Positions 15,247 to 23,079 are shown, counted from the stretch's first letter. The stretch: 32,282 nucleotides of DNA from Ruminococcus sp. UBA4385 (GCA_002391065.1 DGRP01000022.1:1-32282), one strand, 5' to 3'. Program-made: numbers and translations. The notes: generated by a model from the letters alone, not told the origin.

Positions 15247-16455
15247 TCATTCACCGCTGTTTTCATTTGTTTTTGTGATCTTAGCCTCTGCCGAGGAATG
15301 TGAGAACCTTATCTCAACCATGTCTCCCTCGGAAAGCTCTGAGGCCTCTGTTACTGCCCTGCCGTCAAGTGTCACCATTGAGTAGCCCCTTGAAAGCACT
15401 CCGAACGGACTTAATGCCGAGAGTGATGATACCGCCTTATCAAGCTTCATATCGAGCTTTGAAAGTATACTCTCCATATTCTTTGAGAGAGCTTTCTCAT
15501 ATCCTGAAAACTTCTCTTCTGCCTGCTCCAGCTTCTTTTCGGGAGACAGGAGCCTCAGCCTTGAGGAGTACTCCTCGACCTTTATCAGTCTGTCTGAGAG
15601 CGACTTTTCATAGGCTTTTTCAAGTCTGTCTCTCATAAGCTTCAGAGCGCCCTTCATTTCAGCCATATCGGGAACTGCCTGCTCTGCAGCAGCCGAGGGT
15701 GTCGGCACTCTGAGGTCTGCGGCATAGTCAACAAGGGTAGTATCGACCTCGTGACCCACTGCCGTAATAACAGGCGTTTCACAGTCAGCAACCGCAAGCA
15801 CAACCGACTTATGATTAAACGGCATTAGATCCTCTGCCGAGCCGCCGCCCCTGGCGAGTATGAGAGTATCAGCTCCGCTTCGGTCGGCTCTTCTTATAGC
15901 CTCGCAGATATGTATATGCGCATCATCACCCTGTACGGGTGCTCCGAAAAGCAAAAGCTCGCAAAGCGGAAAGCGTCTTGACATTACTCTGATTATATCC
16001 TGCAGCGCCGCCCCTGTAGGCGAGGTCACTACCGCAATCTTTTTAGGGACAAGAGGTATCTGCTTTTTGCGTTCCTGCTTGAATATGCCAAGAGCCTCAA
16101 GCTCTTTTTTAGTCTGTTCTATACCTGTGTGAACTTCTCCGACACCGGCAGGAACTATCTCTGTAACCACGATCTGACAATAGCCGTTTTTTGCGTACAC
16201 GCCTGCATTTCCGACTACCATTACTTTCATTCCGTCCTCCGGGGTAAACCTCAGATTTGAGGGCCTTGGAGCAAACAGCGTACAGGAGATCGAGGAATCC
16301 TTATCTTTAAGTGAGAAATATGCGTGCCCCGAGCGTGAATTAAGGCTGTAATTTGATATTTCGCCTTTAACTGTCACGCCCTTCATTCTAGGGTCTGCCT
16401 TTATTTTCAAGGACAGGTAATTGTTAAGCTGAGTAACCGTCAGTATTGACGCCAC
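15247..16455 (-). CDS. xseA: Exodeoxyribonuclease VII large subunit
   Basis: The 402-aa catalytic subunit of exonuclease VII. An N-terminal OB-fold (TVTQLNNYLSLKIKADPRM, then VKGEISNYSLNSRSGHAYFSLKD) is followed by the nuclease domain with KKIAVVTSPTGAALQDI, ARGGGSAEDLMPFN and TAVGHEVDTTLVDYAADLRVPTPSAAAE. These are the conserved catalytic motifs. A coiled-coil stretch (about 270-345) leads to the C-terminal LSRGYSMV segment. The start codon is GTG at 16455, overlapping the stop of the TsaD-like gene by one base (TAGTG), with AAAGGGG upstream. It forms an operon with xseB and links DNA repair to recN further down. Confidence 0.97.
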   Translation of the reverse strand: MASILTVTQLNNYLSLKIKADPRMKGVTVKGEISNYSLNSRSGHAYFSLKDKDSSISCTLFAPRPSNLRFTPEDGMKVMVVGNAGVYAKNGYCQIVVTEIVPAGVGEVHTGIEQTKKELEALGIFKQERKKQIPLVPKKIAVVTSPTGAALQDIIRVMSRRFPLCELLLFGAPVQGDDAHIHICEAIRRADRSGADTLILARGGGSAEDLMPFNHKSVVLAVADCETPVITAVGHEVDTTLVDYAADLRVPTPSAAAEQAVPDMAEMKGALKLMRDRLEKAYEKSLSDRLIKVEEYSSRLRLLSPEKKLEQAEEKFSGYEKALSKNMESILSKLDMKLDKAVSSLSALSPFGVLSRGYSMVTLDGRAVTEASELSEGDMVEIRFSHSSAEAKITKTNENSGE

Positions 16456-17390
16456 TATATCAGCCCCTTTCTGAGTGCCGCATAAACGGCTGTACCTACG
16501 GCATTGTCAGAGGACAGCTCAGGGCTTGCAAAGCTTCCGTACTGCGAGAGCTTAGCCTTGATACTGCGGTTTGACATTACACCGCCTGCGTAAATTATTT
16601 CTATATCCTTATATTTTTCAAGCAGCGCCTTTGTCAGCGCCTCGACAGATGCACAAACACTGTCTATACAGAATTTTGCAACATCGCACTTATCATATCC
16701 CGAAGTCATAAGCTTCATGCACTTGTTCTCTATCCCCGAGAGCGAGCAGTACAGCCCCTTGACTACAGGTCTTATATCAAACTGAGCATGGCTTTGTTCT
16801 GCAAGCCTTTCAAGCTCTGCACCGCATGGAAAGCTGAGCCCCAGTCTCACTCCGCAGCGGTCTATTGCCTGTCCTGCGTTAAGGTCGGAGCTTCCTCCTA
16901 TTCGCTCTATCCTTGCATTGTGCTCCTTATCGGGAGTGCATAGCAGAAGATCGGTAGTTCCTCCGCTTACATGAAAGGCTGCAAAGGGCTTGTCTCCCTT
17001 TATAAGGTCAAGCCTGCCGCAGGAAAACAGTGCCGCCAGTATATGACCTATCTGATGCGAGGTCATAAAAAGCTCACAGCCTGCCCCGTGTGAAAAGGCG
17101 GCTGCGGCATTCATTCCGACCAGAAAGCATGGCATATAAGAGCCCTGCACCAGCCTTGGGGCGCACGAACACCCACAGGCATCAACACGGTTAATGCCCT
17201 CAAAGGCCTCTTCCATTATCTCGGGCAGTGCTTTTGTGTGCAGAAACACTGCATCAGACTGCCTGAGACCTCTCTCCCCGTCCTTGACGGGCAGCAGACG
17301 CTTTACATTCCTGACACTCATATCAGAGGTGTCAAGCAGTGCCGCAGAGGTTGTATAATTGCTTGTATCAAAGCCGACTGTAATACTCAT
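16455..17390 (-). CDS. TsaD/Kae1-like (peptidase M22 family) protein
   Basis: A 311-aa ASKHA-fold protein related to TsaD, the enzyme that attaches threonylcarbamoyl groups to A37 of tRNAs reading ANN codons. Key motifs are present: an N-terminal phosphate loop (GFDTSNYTTSAALLD), the metal-binding HxxxH as SHQIGH (H112, H116), the SGGTT loop (142-146), AGQAIDRCGVRLGLSFPCG (about 172-190) and a late AGGVMSNRSI. It is shorter than standard TsaD (about 335-345 aa) and more cysteine-rich. Many clostridia carry such a gene beside nusB or xseA in addition to a true tsaD elsewhere, so I take it as a paralogue; it could be the only TsaD. It is coupled to nusB by ATGA and to xseA by TAGTG. Confidence 0.82.
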   Translation of the reverse strand: MSITVGFDTSNYTTSAALLDTSDMSVRNVKRLLPVKDGERGLRQSDAVFLHTKALPEIMEEAFEGINRVDACGCSCAPRLVQGSYMPCFLVGMNAAAAFSHGAGCELFMTSHQIGHILAALFSCGRLDLIKGDKPFAAFHVSGGTTDLLLCTPDKEHNARIERIGGSSDLNAGQAIDRCGVRLGLSFPCGAELERLAEQSHAQFDIRPVVKGLYCSLSGIENKCMKLMTSGYDKCDVAKFCIDSVCASVEALTKALLEKYKDIEIIYAGGVMSNRSIKAKLSQYGSFASPELSSDNAVGTAVYAALRKGLI

Positions 17391-17803
17391 TTTTCCTCAG
17401 TATTAAGGCTCTTTGAATATGAGCCCAGAACTCCGTTGATAAACGATACATCAGAACCGAAGGTGTACATTCCTGCTATCTTTACTGCCTCGCTGATCGC
17501 GACGTTTACGGGAACGCTCTCAACGTATGCAGCCTCATAAAGGGCAAGCCTCAGCACTGCGAGATTTACCTTCGGTATACGGGAGATAACACGCTTGTTG
17601 CTGTACTTTGATATGATCTCGTCGAGCTCCTCACGCTTTTCGTCAACTCCGCGAACGGTAGCCTCGACCTCCTCATTGAACGGAAACTCGTCTACCTCTT
17701 TGGCGCTTTCAAATATATCCTCAAGAGCCTCGTCCTCTCTGAAGCTTCTCTCATAAATGAGCAGAAAGGCTGCCTCTCTCATTCCTCTTCTGTTAAGTCC
17801 CAC
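17387..17803 (-). CDS. nusB: Transcription antitermination protein NusB
   Basis: A 138-aa all-helical protein that binds boxA RNA together with NusE (S10) and supports rRNA antitermination. The N-terminal RRGMREAAFLLIYE and the later ISRIPKVNLAVLRLALYE and SEAVKIAGMYTFGSDVSFINGVLG are the NusB family signatures. The start is GTG at 17803, with AAGGAG 7 bases upstream; the ATG at 17782 would cut the conserved first helix. It lies 11 bases after the Asp23-like gene, the pairing seen in B. subtilis (yqhY-nusB), and overlaps the TsaD-like gene by 4 bases. Confidence 0.95.
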   Translation of the reverse strand: MGLNRRGMREAAFLLIYERSFREDEALEDIFESAKEVDEFPFNEEVEATVRGVDEKREELDEIISKYSNKRVISRIPKVNLAVLRLALYEAAYVESVPVNVAISEAVKIAGMYTFGSDVSFINGVLGSYSKSLNTEEK

Positions 17804-17814
17804 AAAAACACTCC

Positions 17815-18168
17815 TTATTCGCTGACCTTGTCAATGCCGCAGACATTAACGTTCACCTTTGCGACAGTAAGACCCAGCATATTCTGAACTGCACTCTTTA
17901 CCTTATCCTGTACCTCCTCGGCAGTGGAAACGGCCTTTGCATTCTGCCTGAGTATTATGCCGATAGACACGGAAAGAACATCGTCAACAAGTCCGATCCT
18001 TAAATTGCCGAAGTTCTCCTGTCTGAGCCAGAGCTGTCTCGGGCTCTTCATAACAGGTGCTATCCTGCTGACACCCTCAATCTCAGCAACGGTATTGGTG
18101 ATTATTCTTGCAATAACGTCCTGACTGATATGCAGGCTCTTTCCCGAATTTTTAACAACATCACTCAT
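17815..18168 (-). CDS. Asp23/Gls24 family protein (YqhY-like)
   Basis: A 117-aa member of the Asp23/Gls24 (DUF322) family. The recognisable core is LHISQDVIARIITNTVAEIEGVSRIAPVM (about residues 12-40) and, after an insert, VDDVLSVSIGIILRQN with the C-terminal VQDKVKSAVQNMLGLTVAKVNVNVCGID. In B. subtilis the equivalent YqhY is linked to regulation of acetyl-CoA carboxylase and lies just after accB-accC. Here no acc genes precede it; the spoIIIA operon does. The ATG at 18168 has GGAGGT upstream. It is the first gene of the ten-kilobase operon and has its own promoter. Confidence 0.92.
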   Translation of the reverse strand: MSDVVKNSGKSLHISQDVIARIITNTVAEIEGVSRIAPVMKSPRQLWLRQENFGNLRIGLVDDVLSVSIGIILRQNAKAVSTAEEVQDKVKSAVQNMLGLTVAKVNVNVCGIDKVSE

Positions 18169-18186
18169 AAGTATACCTCCATAAGA

Positions 18187-18263
18187 AAAAATCCTTCAAA
18201 ATCATACTTAAAGTCATTATAACATATTTTTCAATATGTTACAAGTATTTTTGAAGGATTTTT
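18187..18263 (-). terminator. Nested hairpin: spoIIIA terminator
   Basis: Arms of 15 bp (18187-18201 and 18249-18263, containing TCCTTC/GAAGGA) enclose a second 6-bp pair (ATACTT 18204-18209, AAGTAT 18243-18248) and an inner stem TAACATATT/AATATGTTA (18220-18228, 18233-18241). On the minus strand the outer right arm ends in a T run, giving a terminator 31 bases after the spoIIIAH stop. The promoter of the next operon lies inside it. Confidence 0.75.
18216..18244 (-). promoter_or_regulatory. Promoter of the asp23-nusB-recN operon, inside the hairpin
   Basis: On the minus strand, TTGTAA (18239-18244) and TATAAT (18216-18221) are 17 bases apart. Transcription should start near 18209, so transcripts from here carry only one arm of the outer hairpin and cannot form the full terminator. 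Confidence 0.78.
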
Positions 18264-18293
18264 ATATTTATTTTACTATTTGCCGGCTGAATA

Positions 18294-18842
18294 TCAGCTG
18301 TCAATATCGTATATCCTGATATTCTCGTTAGGAACTGTCACCTGACTGAGAAGGATATCCTTTATCTGCGCCGCCTCACTGGTCTGAAGCCCCTTGCTGT
18401 CGGTCTTGACAACTATATCGGCATTGCTTCCGTCTAAGTACACTACGCAGTCCTGAAAGCCTGCCGCCTTGACCAAGCTCTCAACCTTTGTTTCGGACTC
18501 CATTAATGATGCCATAGCCTGAGCGTTTTCCTCGGCTACGGCTTTCTCCTCTGTTGTTGCATCTCCTCCGCCTATGATGCTTTTTAGCGTTTCCACAGCC
18601 TCATCACGGGAGTTCATTTTCTCGATCCGCACCTGAGAGAAATAATCCTCGGAAGCGCTGTCAGCACTCACAAGCTCAGCCTCGCCGTAGCTTACGGAGT
18701 TGCTCTTTACCACCTTAGTTTTCTTGACATCAGCCCCCGATGACGAATATGCGTAGTTCACATACACAGCTATTCCAAGCACCAGCGTCATGCCTGCTAA
18801 GAGCATCTGTCTTTTGCCTATAATAAGTGTCGGTTTTTTCAT
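18294..18842 (-). CDS. spoIIIAH: Stage III sporulation protein AH
   Basis: A 182-aa mother-cell protein. In the engulfed spore stage, SpoIIIAH from the mother cell and SpoIIQ from the forespore meet between the two membranes and form the A-Q channel. The sequence has one N-terminal membrane helix (MLLAGMTLVLGIAVYVNYAYS, about residues 13-33) and an extracytoplasmic YscJ/FliF-like ring domain, typical at its end: DCVVYLDGSNADIVVK...VPNENIRI. The middle (DYFSQVRIEKMNSRDEAVETLKSII) is a long helix conserved in the family. Of two adjacent ATGs I use the second (18842), which lies 8 bases after GAGG. It is the last gene of the operon, before the nested hairpin terminator. Confidence 0.95.
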   Translation of the reverse strand: MKKPTLIIGKRQMLLAGMTLVLGIAVYVNYAYSSSGADVKKTKVVKSNSVSYGEAELVSADSASEDYFSQVRIEKMNSRDEAVETLKSIIGGGDATTEEKAVAEENAQAMASLMESETKVESLVKAAGFQDCVVYLDGSNADIVVKTDSKGLQTSEAAQIKDILLSQVTVPNENIRIYDIDS

Positions 18843-18860
18843 CATGCTTACCTCTTTCGT

Positions 18861-19406
18861 TTATTGATTTCTGCATTCAACGCAGATCTTATCGCTCGGC
18901 ACATCAAGAAGCCTTGACACCGCTTTTATTACTCGCTCTTTTACTTTTACATCGCCTCCTCCGTCACAGACTATTATTACTCCGCTTATCTGCGGTCTTA
19001 TTACCTTCTTTACCAGTGCCTCCTTTTCTCCGCCCTCTTCGGTGAAGACTATCTCGTTTTTGTAGGTCTCCTCGCTTCCGCCGTCTTTGAGGTCGGTGCT
19101 TCGGCTGATGTTCTCTGCATAGACATACTCTGTTGTTCCGCCGATTGTCAGCATAACCTCACAGTCGCCTACGCCGCTGACGCTTCCAAGTATCTTCGAG
19201 AGCTTCTTCTCCATCTTTCTTGCATACTCATCGGGGTCATTACTGACTGTGCTCTCCGAGGGTGAGGCCTGCTCCTTTTCCTTATCGGAAGAAAGCATAT
19301 CCGACAGGAAGATAAGCCCTATCCCAAGTACACCGATAAAGAATATCAGCTTGTATCTCTGCTCCTTTTTTATGAGCGAACCTATCTTTTTAAGCTCAGG
19401 CATCAT
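18861..19406 (-). CDS. spoIIIAG: Stage III sporulation protein AG
   Basis: A 181-aa single-pass membrane protein of the mother cell that forms a large ring in the A-Q channel. The membrane helix is at about residues 19-38 (KLIFFIGVLGIGLIFLSDML), followed by an acidic linker and the ring-building domain, with KKLSKILGSVSGVGDCEVMLTI and ISGVIIVCDGGGDVKVKERV (typical SpoIIIAG). I start at the ATG at 19406, where GGAG lies 9 bases upstream; a GTG at 19442 has no ribosome site. It overlaps spoIIIAF by 11 bases and is followed by spoIIIAH after 18 bases. Confidence 0.94.
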   Translation of the reverse strand: MMPELKKIGSLIKKEQRYKLIFFIGVLGIGLIFLSDMLSSDKEKEQASPSESTVSNDPDEYARKMEKKLSKILGSVSGVGDCEVMLTIGGTTEYVYAENISRSTDLKDGGSEETYKNEIVFTEEGGEKEALVKKVIRPQISGVIIVCDGGGDVKVKERVIKAVSRLLDVPSDKICVECRNQ

Positions 19407-19887
19407 CGTTTTCAGCTCCGCTGCTTTTGTATTCTGTTTCACAGTCGGGAAGGTCTTCCCGTATCAGAGCTTCTATGCTCTTCTGCTCTGAGCTCTGCAC
19501 TCCGTAAAGGCTTACCCTTTCTATCACGATATAATTATATTCATCAAGACCTGCCGTTATGACAGCCCGTACATTTCCATAGCCTGCCTGTCGTATTTTC
19601 CCATTAAGATACGAGCCCACCTCACGCTCGGCAGAACTAAGATAATACCTTGCCGAAAGCTCAGTCATTGAAGCAGGTGTGCCCTCAGTAAGAATGTCAT
19701 CTTTATCGGGGATATCAAGCACGAAGCCGTCCTCACGGAAGGGCGATACAACAGCTAAGAGCATTACCGCCGCCATTACCGCCCCGAGAAGCTTCGCCGA
19801 GCCGTTCTTCGGTGCAGCAAGCCCTGTAAGAGAGCTCACTATCCCGACAGCACAGGCTATATAGATAACTGCTTTGAAAGTCTGCAT
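19396..19887 (-). CDS. spoIIIAF: Stage III sporulation protein AF
   Basis: A 163-aa channel component with two N-terminal membrane helices (about residues 5-23 and 33-49, the latter LLGAVMAAVMLLAVVSPF) and an extracytoplasmic domain of about 110 residues containing GNVRAVITAGLDEYNYIVIERVSL. Length and layout fit SpoIIIAF. AAGGAG lies just upstream of the ATG at 19887, 11 bases after the spoIIIAE stop. It overlaps spoIIIAG at its 3' end. Confidence 0.92.
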   Translation of the reverse strand: MQTFKAVIYIACAVGIVSSLTGLAAPKNGSAKLLGAVMAAVMLLAVVSPFREDGFVLDIPDKDDILTEGTPASMTELSARYYLSSAEREVGSYLNGKIRQAGYGNVRAVITAGLDEYNYIVIERVSLYGVQSSEQKSIEALIREDLPDCETEYKSSGAENDDA

Positions 19888-19898
19888 AGCTTCTCCTT

Positions 19899-21026
19899 TC
19901 AGCCGCCCGAGGCACTCATCAGTATCAGCGAGGTGGCAGTAATAAAAAACAGTGAATAGGCTATCACTATGCTCATAGCGATAGAGAGCACAGAGTTTAT
20001 CCCCGAGAGTATTCCTGCAGAGCTTTCAAGAGAAAACATAGAGTGGAGCGTTTCTGCGAGAGATACGGCTATCTTCATTGAGATAACGAGAAGAAGCGGC
20101 CGCAGCACTATGATAAAAACTACGATAACTCCTATAACTCCTACGCTTGTTCGTATCACCCCGAGGCTGCTCTTCACTGCCGAATAGGCCTCCGAAACCG
20201 AGCTTCCGATAACAGGGATAAAGCTTGATGCTGCAAATCGGATAGTCTTTGAGCCGAGAGTGTCGGCGGCATTTCCCGACAGCCCTGTGATAGTCATAAG
20301 AGCTGTGAAAATCAGCATTATAAAGCCCAGAGCCTTTGTCACAAAGCCCTTTACAGACTGTGCCGCCTTTCCTAAATTAAGGCTCGGATTTATAGCTGAG
20401 ATAAATGACAGTGCCGTCACACAGGAGATAAGCGGCATTAAGAGCTTTGACGATGCATAAGCCATTATCTCACAGACAAAAAACATAACAGAATAGTATC
20501 CTGCCGCCGAGACTGCATTTCCCGAGGCGGTAGCAACACCTGTAAAAACAGGGATATAGCTTATCATAAACTCGTTTATGCTGTTTACAGAGCCGAGCAG
20601 TGCGTTTAAGCTTTCAGTCAGGCTGTCACTGACTATCAGAATACACACCAGTGCTGAGACAGCCCCGAACACCTGCTCCAGCTTGTCCGAGTAGGACAAG
20701 CCCTTTATCATTACACAGACAGCTGCCGCTGCTATAAGCCTGCCGAGCATTTTTGCAGGCCGAAAAAGCTCCTCCTTGAATGCACTCCATATTGACCCGA
20801 AAACATTCTTCGGGTCAATTGATGCGGCAGCTTCGGGAGAATCGGCTGTGATACCGTTATCCCGAAGATAGCTCTGAGCTTCATCTCCGCCGAGGCCTTC
20901 AAGGTCATGGTTTATCTCGGAAATCAGCTTATCATATTCATCACTCTGAGACTCCGCTGCAAAGGCTGTCATCGGAGCTCCGAAAAGCATTATCCAGAGA
21001 AGCATTATCATAAAACATCTTTTCAT
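19899..21026 (-). CDS. spoIIIAE: Stage III sporulation protein AE
   Basis: A 375-aa multi-pass membrane protein of the A-Q channel. A signal-like N-terminus (MKRCFMIMLLWIMLFGAPMT, then AFA before AES) is followed by an acidic exposed stretch (residues 25-75) and roughly seven hydrophobic segments. Conserved family parts are FGSIWSAFKEELFRPAKMLGRL, SYIPVFTGVATASGNAVSAAGYYSVMF and SFIPVIGSSVSEAYSAVKSSLG. It lies 4 bases after the spoIIIAD stop with no clear ribosome site, which suggests translation coupled to spoIIIAD. Confidence 0.95.
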   Translation of the reverse strand: MKRCFMIMLLWIMLFGAPMTAFAAESQSDEYDKLISEINHDLEGLGGDEAQSYLRDNGITADSPEAAASIDPKNVFGSIWSAFKEELFRPAKMLGRLIAAAAVCVMIKGLSYSDKLEQVFGAVSALVCILIVSDSLTESLNALLGSVNSINEFMISYIPVFTGVATASGNAVSAAGYYSVMFFVCEIMAYASSKLLMPLISCVTALSFISAINPSLNLGKAAQSVKGFVTKALGFIMLIFTALMTITGLSGNAADTLGSKTIRFAASSFIPVIGSSVSEAYSAVKSSLGVIRTSVGVIGVIVVFIIVLRPLLLVISMKIAVSLAETLHSMFSLESSAGILSGINSVLSIAMSIVIAYSLFFITATSLILMSASGG

Positions 21027-21030
21027 ATTA

Positions 21031-21417
21031 TCACGAAAGCATTGAGCTCACAAGGTCAGCCGCCGCCGAAAACAGCGGCAGTGACACGCTTATTATTCCC
21101 AGCCGCCCTATCAGATCTGCCTGAGCCGCTATTGCGCCCTCTCCGCACTGACGGCAGTATTCCTCGGCAAGTGAGGTCAGATACGCTATCCCAAGCGCTT
21201 TGAGCAGTATCTCGAAATACTCGCTGTCTATGCCTGCGTCATCTATCAGAGGGGCGAAAGTATCTATTATGTCAAGTGCATAGCCTGCTGCAAAATAGAG
21301 TACGGCACTCACTGCAAAAAGCACTCCGAGAAGCTTTATCTCCGAGCTGTCACGCTCTATCATTTTGAGTATTACCGCCGCCGCTATGCAGAAGGCTATT
21401 ATTGCTGTTATCTTCAT
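21031..21417 (-). CDS. spoIIIAD: Stage III sporulation protein AD
   Basis: A 128-aa membrane protein with about four hydrophobic segments: ITAIIAFCIAAAVILKMI, IKLLGVLFAVSAVLYFAAGY, a region around YFEILLKALGIAYLTSLAEEYCR, and LGIISVSLPLFSAAADLV. This is the typical SpoIIIAC/AD fold, and the full length matches AD. It overlaps spoIIIAC by one base (TGATG). Confidence 0.94.
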   Translation of the reverse strand: MKITAIIAFCIAAAVILKMIERDSSEIKLLGVLFAVSAVLYFAAGYALDIIDTFAPLIDDAGIDSEYFEILLKALGIAYLTSLAEEYCRQCGEGAIAAQADLIGRLGIISVSLPLFSAAADLVSSMLS

Positions 21418-21614
21418 CAGTACAGTCCGAAAATGTCTTTTATTGTCTCAAACAGATCACCTATCTGCCGCACTATCATAAGCAGCACCACTATAAGCCC
21501 TGCGAGGGTCGTCATCATTGCCTGCTCATCACGCTCCGCCCTTTTCAGCAGCAGATTAAGCACCGCCACAATAATGCCTATTGCGGCTATTTTGAATATA
21601 AGGTCTATTTCCAT
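21417..21614 (-). CDS. spoIIIAC: Stage III sporulation protein AC
   Basis: A 65-aa protein with two membrane helices (LIFKIAAIGIIVAVLNLLLK and LAGLIVVLLMIVRQIGDLF), the normal size and pattern for SpoIIIAC. Its fold is related to part of SpoIIIAD, its direct neighbour. The ATG at 21614 follows the spoIIIAB stop by 9 bases. Confidence 0.95.
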   Translation of the reverse strand: MEIDLIFKIAAIGIIVAVLNLLLKRAERDEQAMMTTLAGLIVVLLMIVRQIGDLFETIKDIFGLY

Positions 21615-21623
21615 GTTTTTCTC

Positions 21624-22109
21624 CTATATAAGCAGTACTGCCGCAAACGCTCCGGACAAAAGCCCCAGTGCTCTTGCAAGGCGCTTGTCCGAATGGTAAC
21701 GCTCTCTGAGATCGTCCTTTACTTCAGCAAGATATGCGTGCAGGAGCTCTGCTTTAAGCTTTTCTCTCTGCATATCCGAAGAGCCCAGCTCATCAAAATA
21801 GCTTATCAGCCGAACCTTTATATCAGAGCTTATATCAAGGGCTTGTACCTGCGCTTCAAGCTCTGTCCTGCCCGAGGGCTTTGTTATATCACAGTTCAGA
21901 AAGGTAAGCTCCCTGTACTTGTCCCCTGAAGAGAGCGAAGAAAGCATTTCTGATGTGGTCATATAGCCCTCTATCATAACAGTAAGCTCACTTGACATCT
22001 CGGTCAGGGCACAAAGTGTTCTGCAGCGGTGCTCCAGTCTTTCACTGTAGAGCCTGCCTGCTCCTGCTCCTGTAAAAATCAGGAGCAGACAGCCTAATGC
22101 CCTCAGCAC
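21624..22109 (-). CDS. spoIIIAB: Stage III sporulation protein AB
   Basis: A 161-aa protein with membrane segments at both ends (LGCLLLIFTGAGAG and LARALGLLSGAFAAVLLI), separated by a helical cytoplasmic part with SSELTVMIEGYMTTSEMLSSL and YFDELGSSDMQREKL, the recognised SpoIIIAB pattern. It is thought to act with the ATPase SpoIIIAA in the channel's export-like apparatus. I place the start at GTG 22109, preceded by AGGGGA; this overlaps the spoIIIAA end by 7 bases and gives the normal family length of about 170 aa. The frame is open further upstream within spoIIIAA without family similarity. Confidence 0.93.
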   Translation of the reverse strand: MLRALGCLLLIFTGAGAGRLYSERLEHRCRTLCALTEMSSELTVMIEGYMTTSEMLSSLSSGDKYRELTFLNCDITKPSGRTELEAQVQALDISSDIKVRLISYFDELGSSDMQREKLKAELLHAYLAEVKDDLRERYHSDKRLARALGLLSGAFAAVLLI

Positions 22110-23044
22110 GGCTTTTCCCCTATAAGCGAATAGGAAATAAGCTTTCCGCAGAGAGGTCCTGTCCCGAGAACGGCGCAGACACTGAACGCTCCTGCCTTGA
22201 TAAGCTTTGAGATATACTGCTTTTTCTTCACTTCTGCAAAGCTTGGTGCGTGGCAGGAAGCAACTATACACACTCCCGAGCCCAAGGCATAGCGGAGTGC
22301 TTCAAGGTCACTTTCACTTCCTATCTCATCACAGACAAGCACCTGTGGAGACATCACACGAACTGCTGTCATTATTCCGCTGTACTTATCATAGGAGCTG
22401 AACACATCAGTCTTTGAACCGACATCGTTCTGCGGTATGCCGTCAACGCTTGATGCAAGCTCGTTTCTTTCATCTATGAGAGAAACCCTGTAATTACTTC
22501 CGAGCTGTCTTGTAAGGTCACGGAGAATAGTGGTCTTTCCGCTGGCAGGCGGGCCTGCTATAAGAAGCCCCTTTAAGCCCTCTCCGAATGCCTTTGCATA
22601 AAGGTCTGAGGCACAGCCCTTTATCTCTCTTGCTATTCTTATGTTTACCGAGGATATGTCCTTCACATTATCGGTTATGTACCCCTTTTCGGGAGAGATA
22701 ACTGCCGTTCCGCAAAAACCCACTCGGCACCCTCCCCTGACTGTAACATAGCCCTCGGTTATCTCTCTGCGAAAGCTGTGTACCGAGCCTTTCATAGCCC
22801 TGTGGAAAACAGTGTCTATATCCTCGGCTGTGACAGGCACTCCCGAGCTCTCATCGTTTACAAGCCTTCCGTCAGAGCTTACGAAATACTCCTTTGAAAA
22901 TGCCGATATGCTGAGCCGTCTTCCACGCCTGAGTCTTATTTCGCAAATGCTCGGCTTTTCACTTTGTGAAACTGCTTCCAGCGCCCTGAATATCGGCTCG
23001 GGAAGAAGCTCATATACACTTTCAAGCCTGCTTGTCTCTTTCAT
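22103..23044 (-). CDS. spoIIIAA: Stage III sporulation protein AA, secretion-type ATPase
   Basis: A 313-aa cytoplasmic ATPase related to type II and IV secretion ATPases, thought to energise the channel between mother cell and forespore. Walker A is GPPASGKTT (about residues 164-172), followed by the SLIDERNEL motif and Walker B VLVCDEIGSESDLEALRYAL. The N-terminal part contains CEIRLRRGRRLSI and the signature VTVRGGCRVGFCGTAV. The ATG at 23044 has GGAGG upstream. It is the first gene of the operon and lies just downstream of a sigma-E-like promoter. Confidence 0.96.
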   Translation of the reverse strand: MKETSRLESVYELLPEPIFRALEAVSQSEKPSICEIRLRRGRRLSISAFSKEYFVSSDGRLVNDESSGVPVTAEDIDTVFHRAMKGSVHSFRREITEGYVTVRGGCRVGFCGTAVISPEKGYITDNVKDISSVNIRIAREIKGCASDLYAKAFGEGLKGLLIAGPPASGKTTILRDLTRQLGSNYRVSLIDERNELASSVDGIPQNDVGSKTDVFSSYDKYSGIMTAVRVMSPQVLVCDEIGSESDLEALRYALGSGVCIVASCHAPSFAEVKKKQYISKLIKAGAFSVCAVLGTGPLCGKLISYSLIGEKPC

Positions 23045-23079
23045 ATTTTACCTCCTGTATGATGTTTCTCTTTATGATA

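Noticed and set aside
21402..21929. 175-codon plus-strand frame opposite spoIIIAC/spoIIIAB
   Set aside because: The minus-strand genes fit known families in size and order; this frame lacks a ribosome site and any recognisable motif.
22109..22271. Longer SpoIIIAB starting at 22271
   Set aside because: The extension overlaps the SpoIIIAA C-terminus, has no membrane or family pattern, and GTG 22109 with an SD-like AGGGGA fits the family size.
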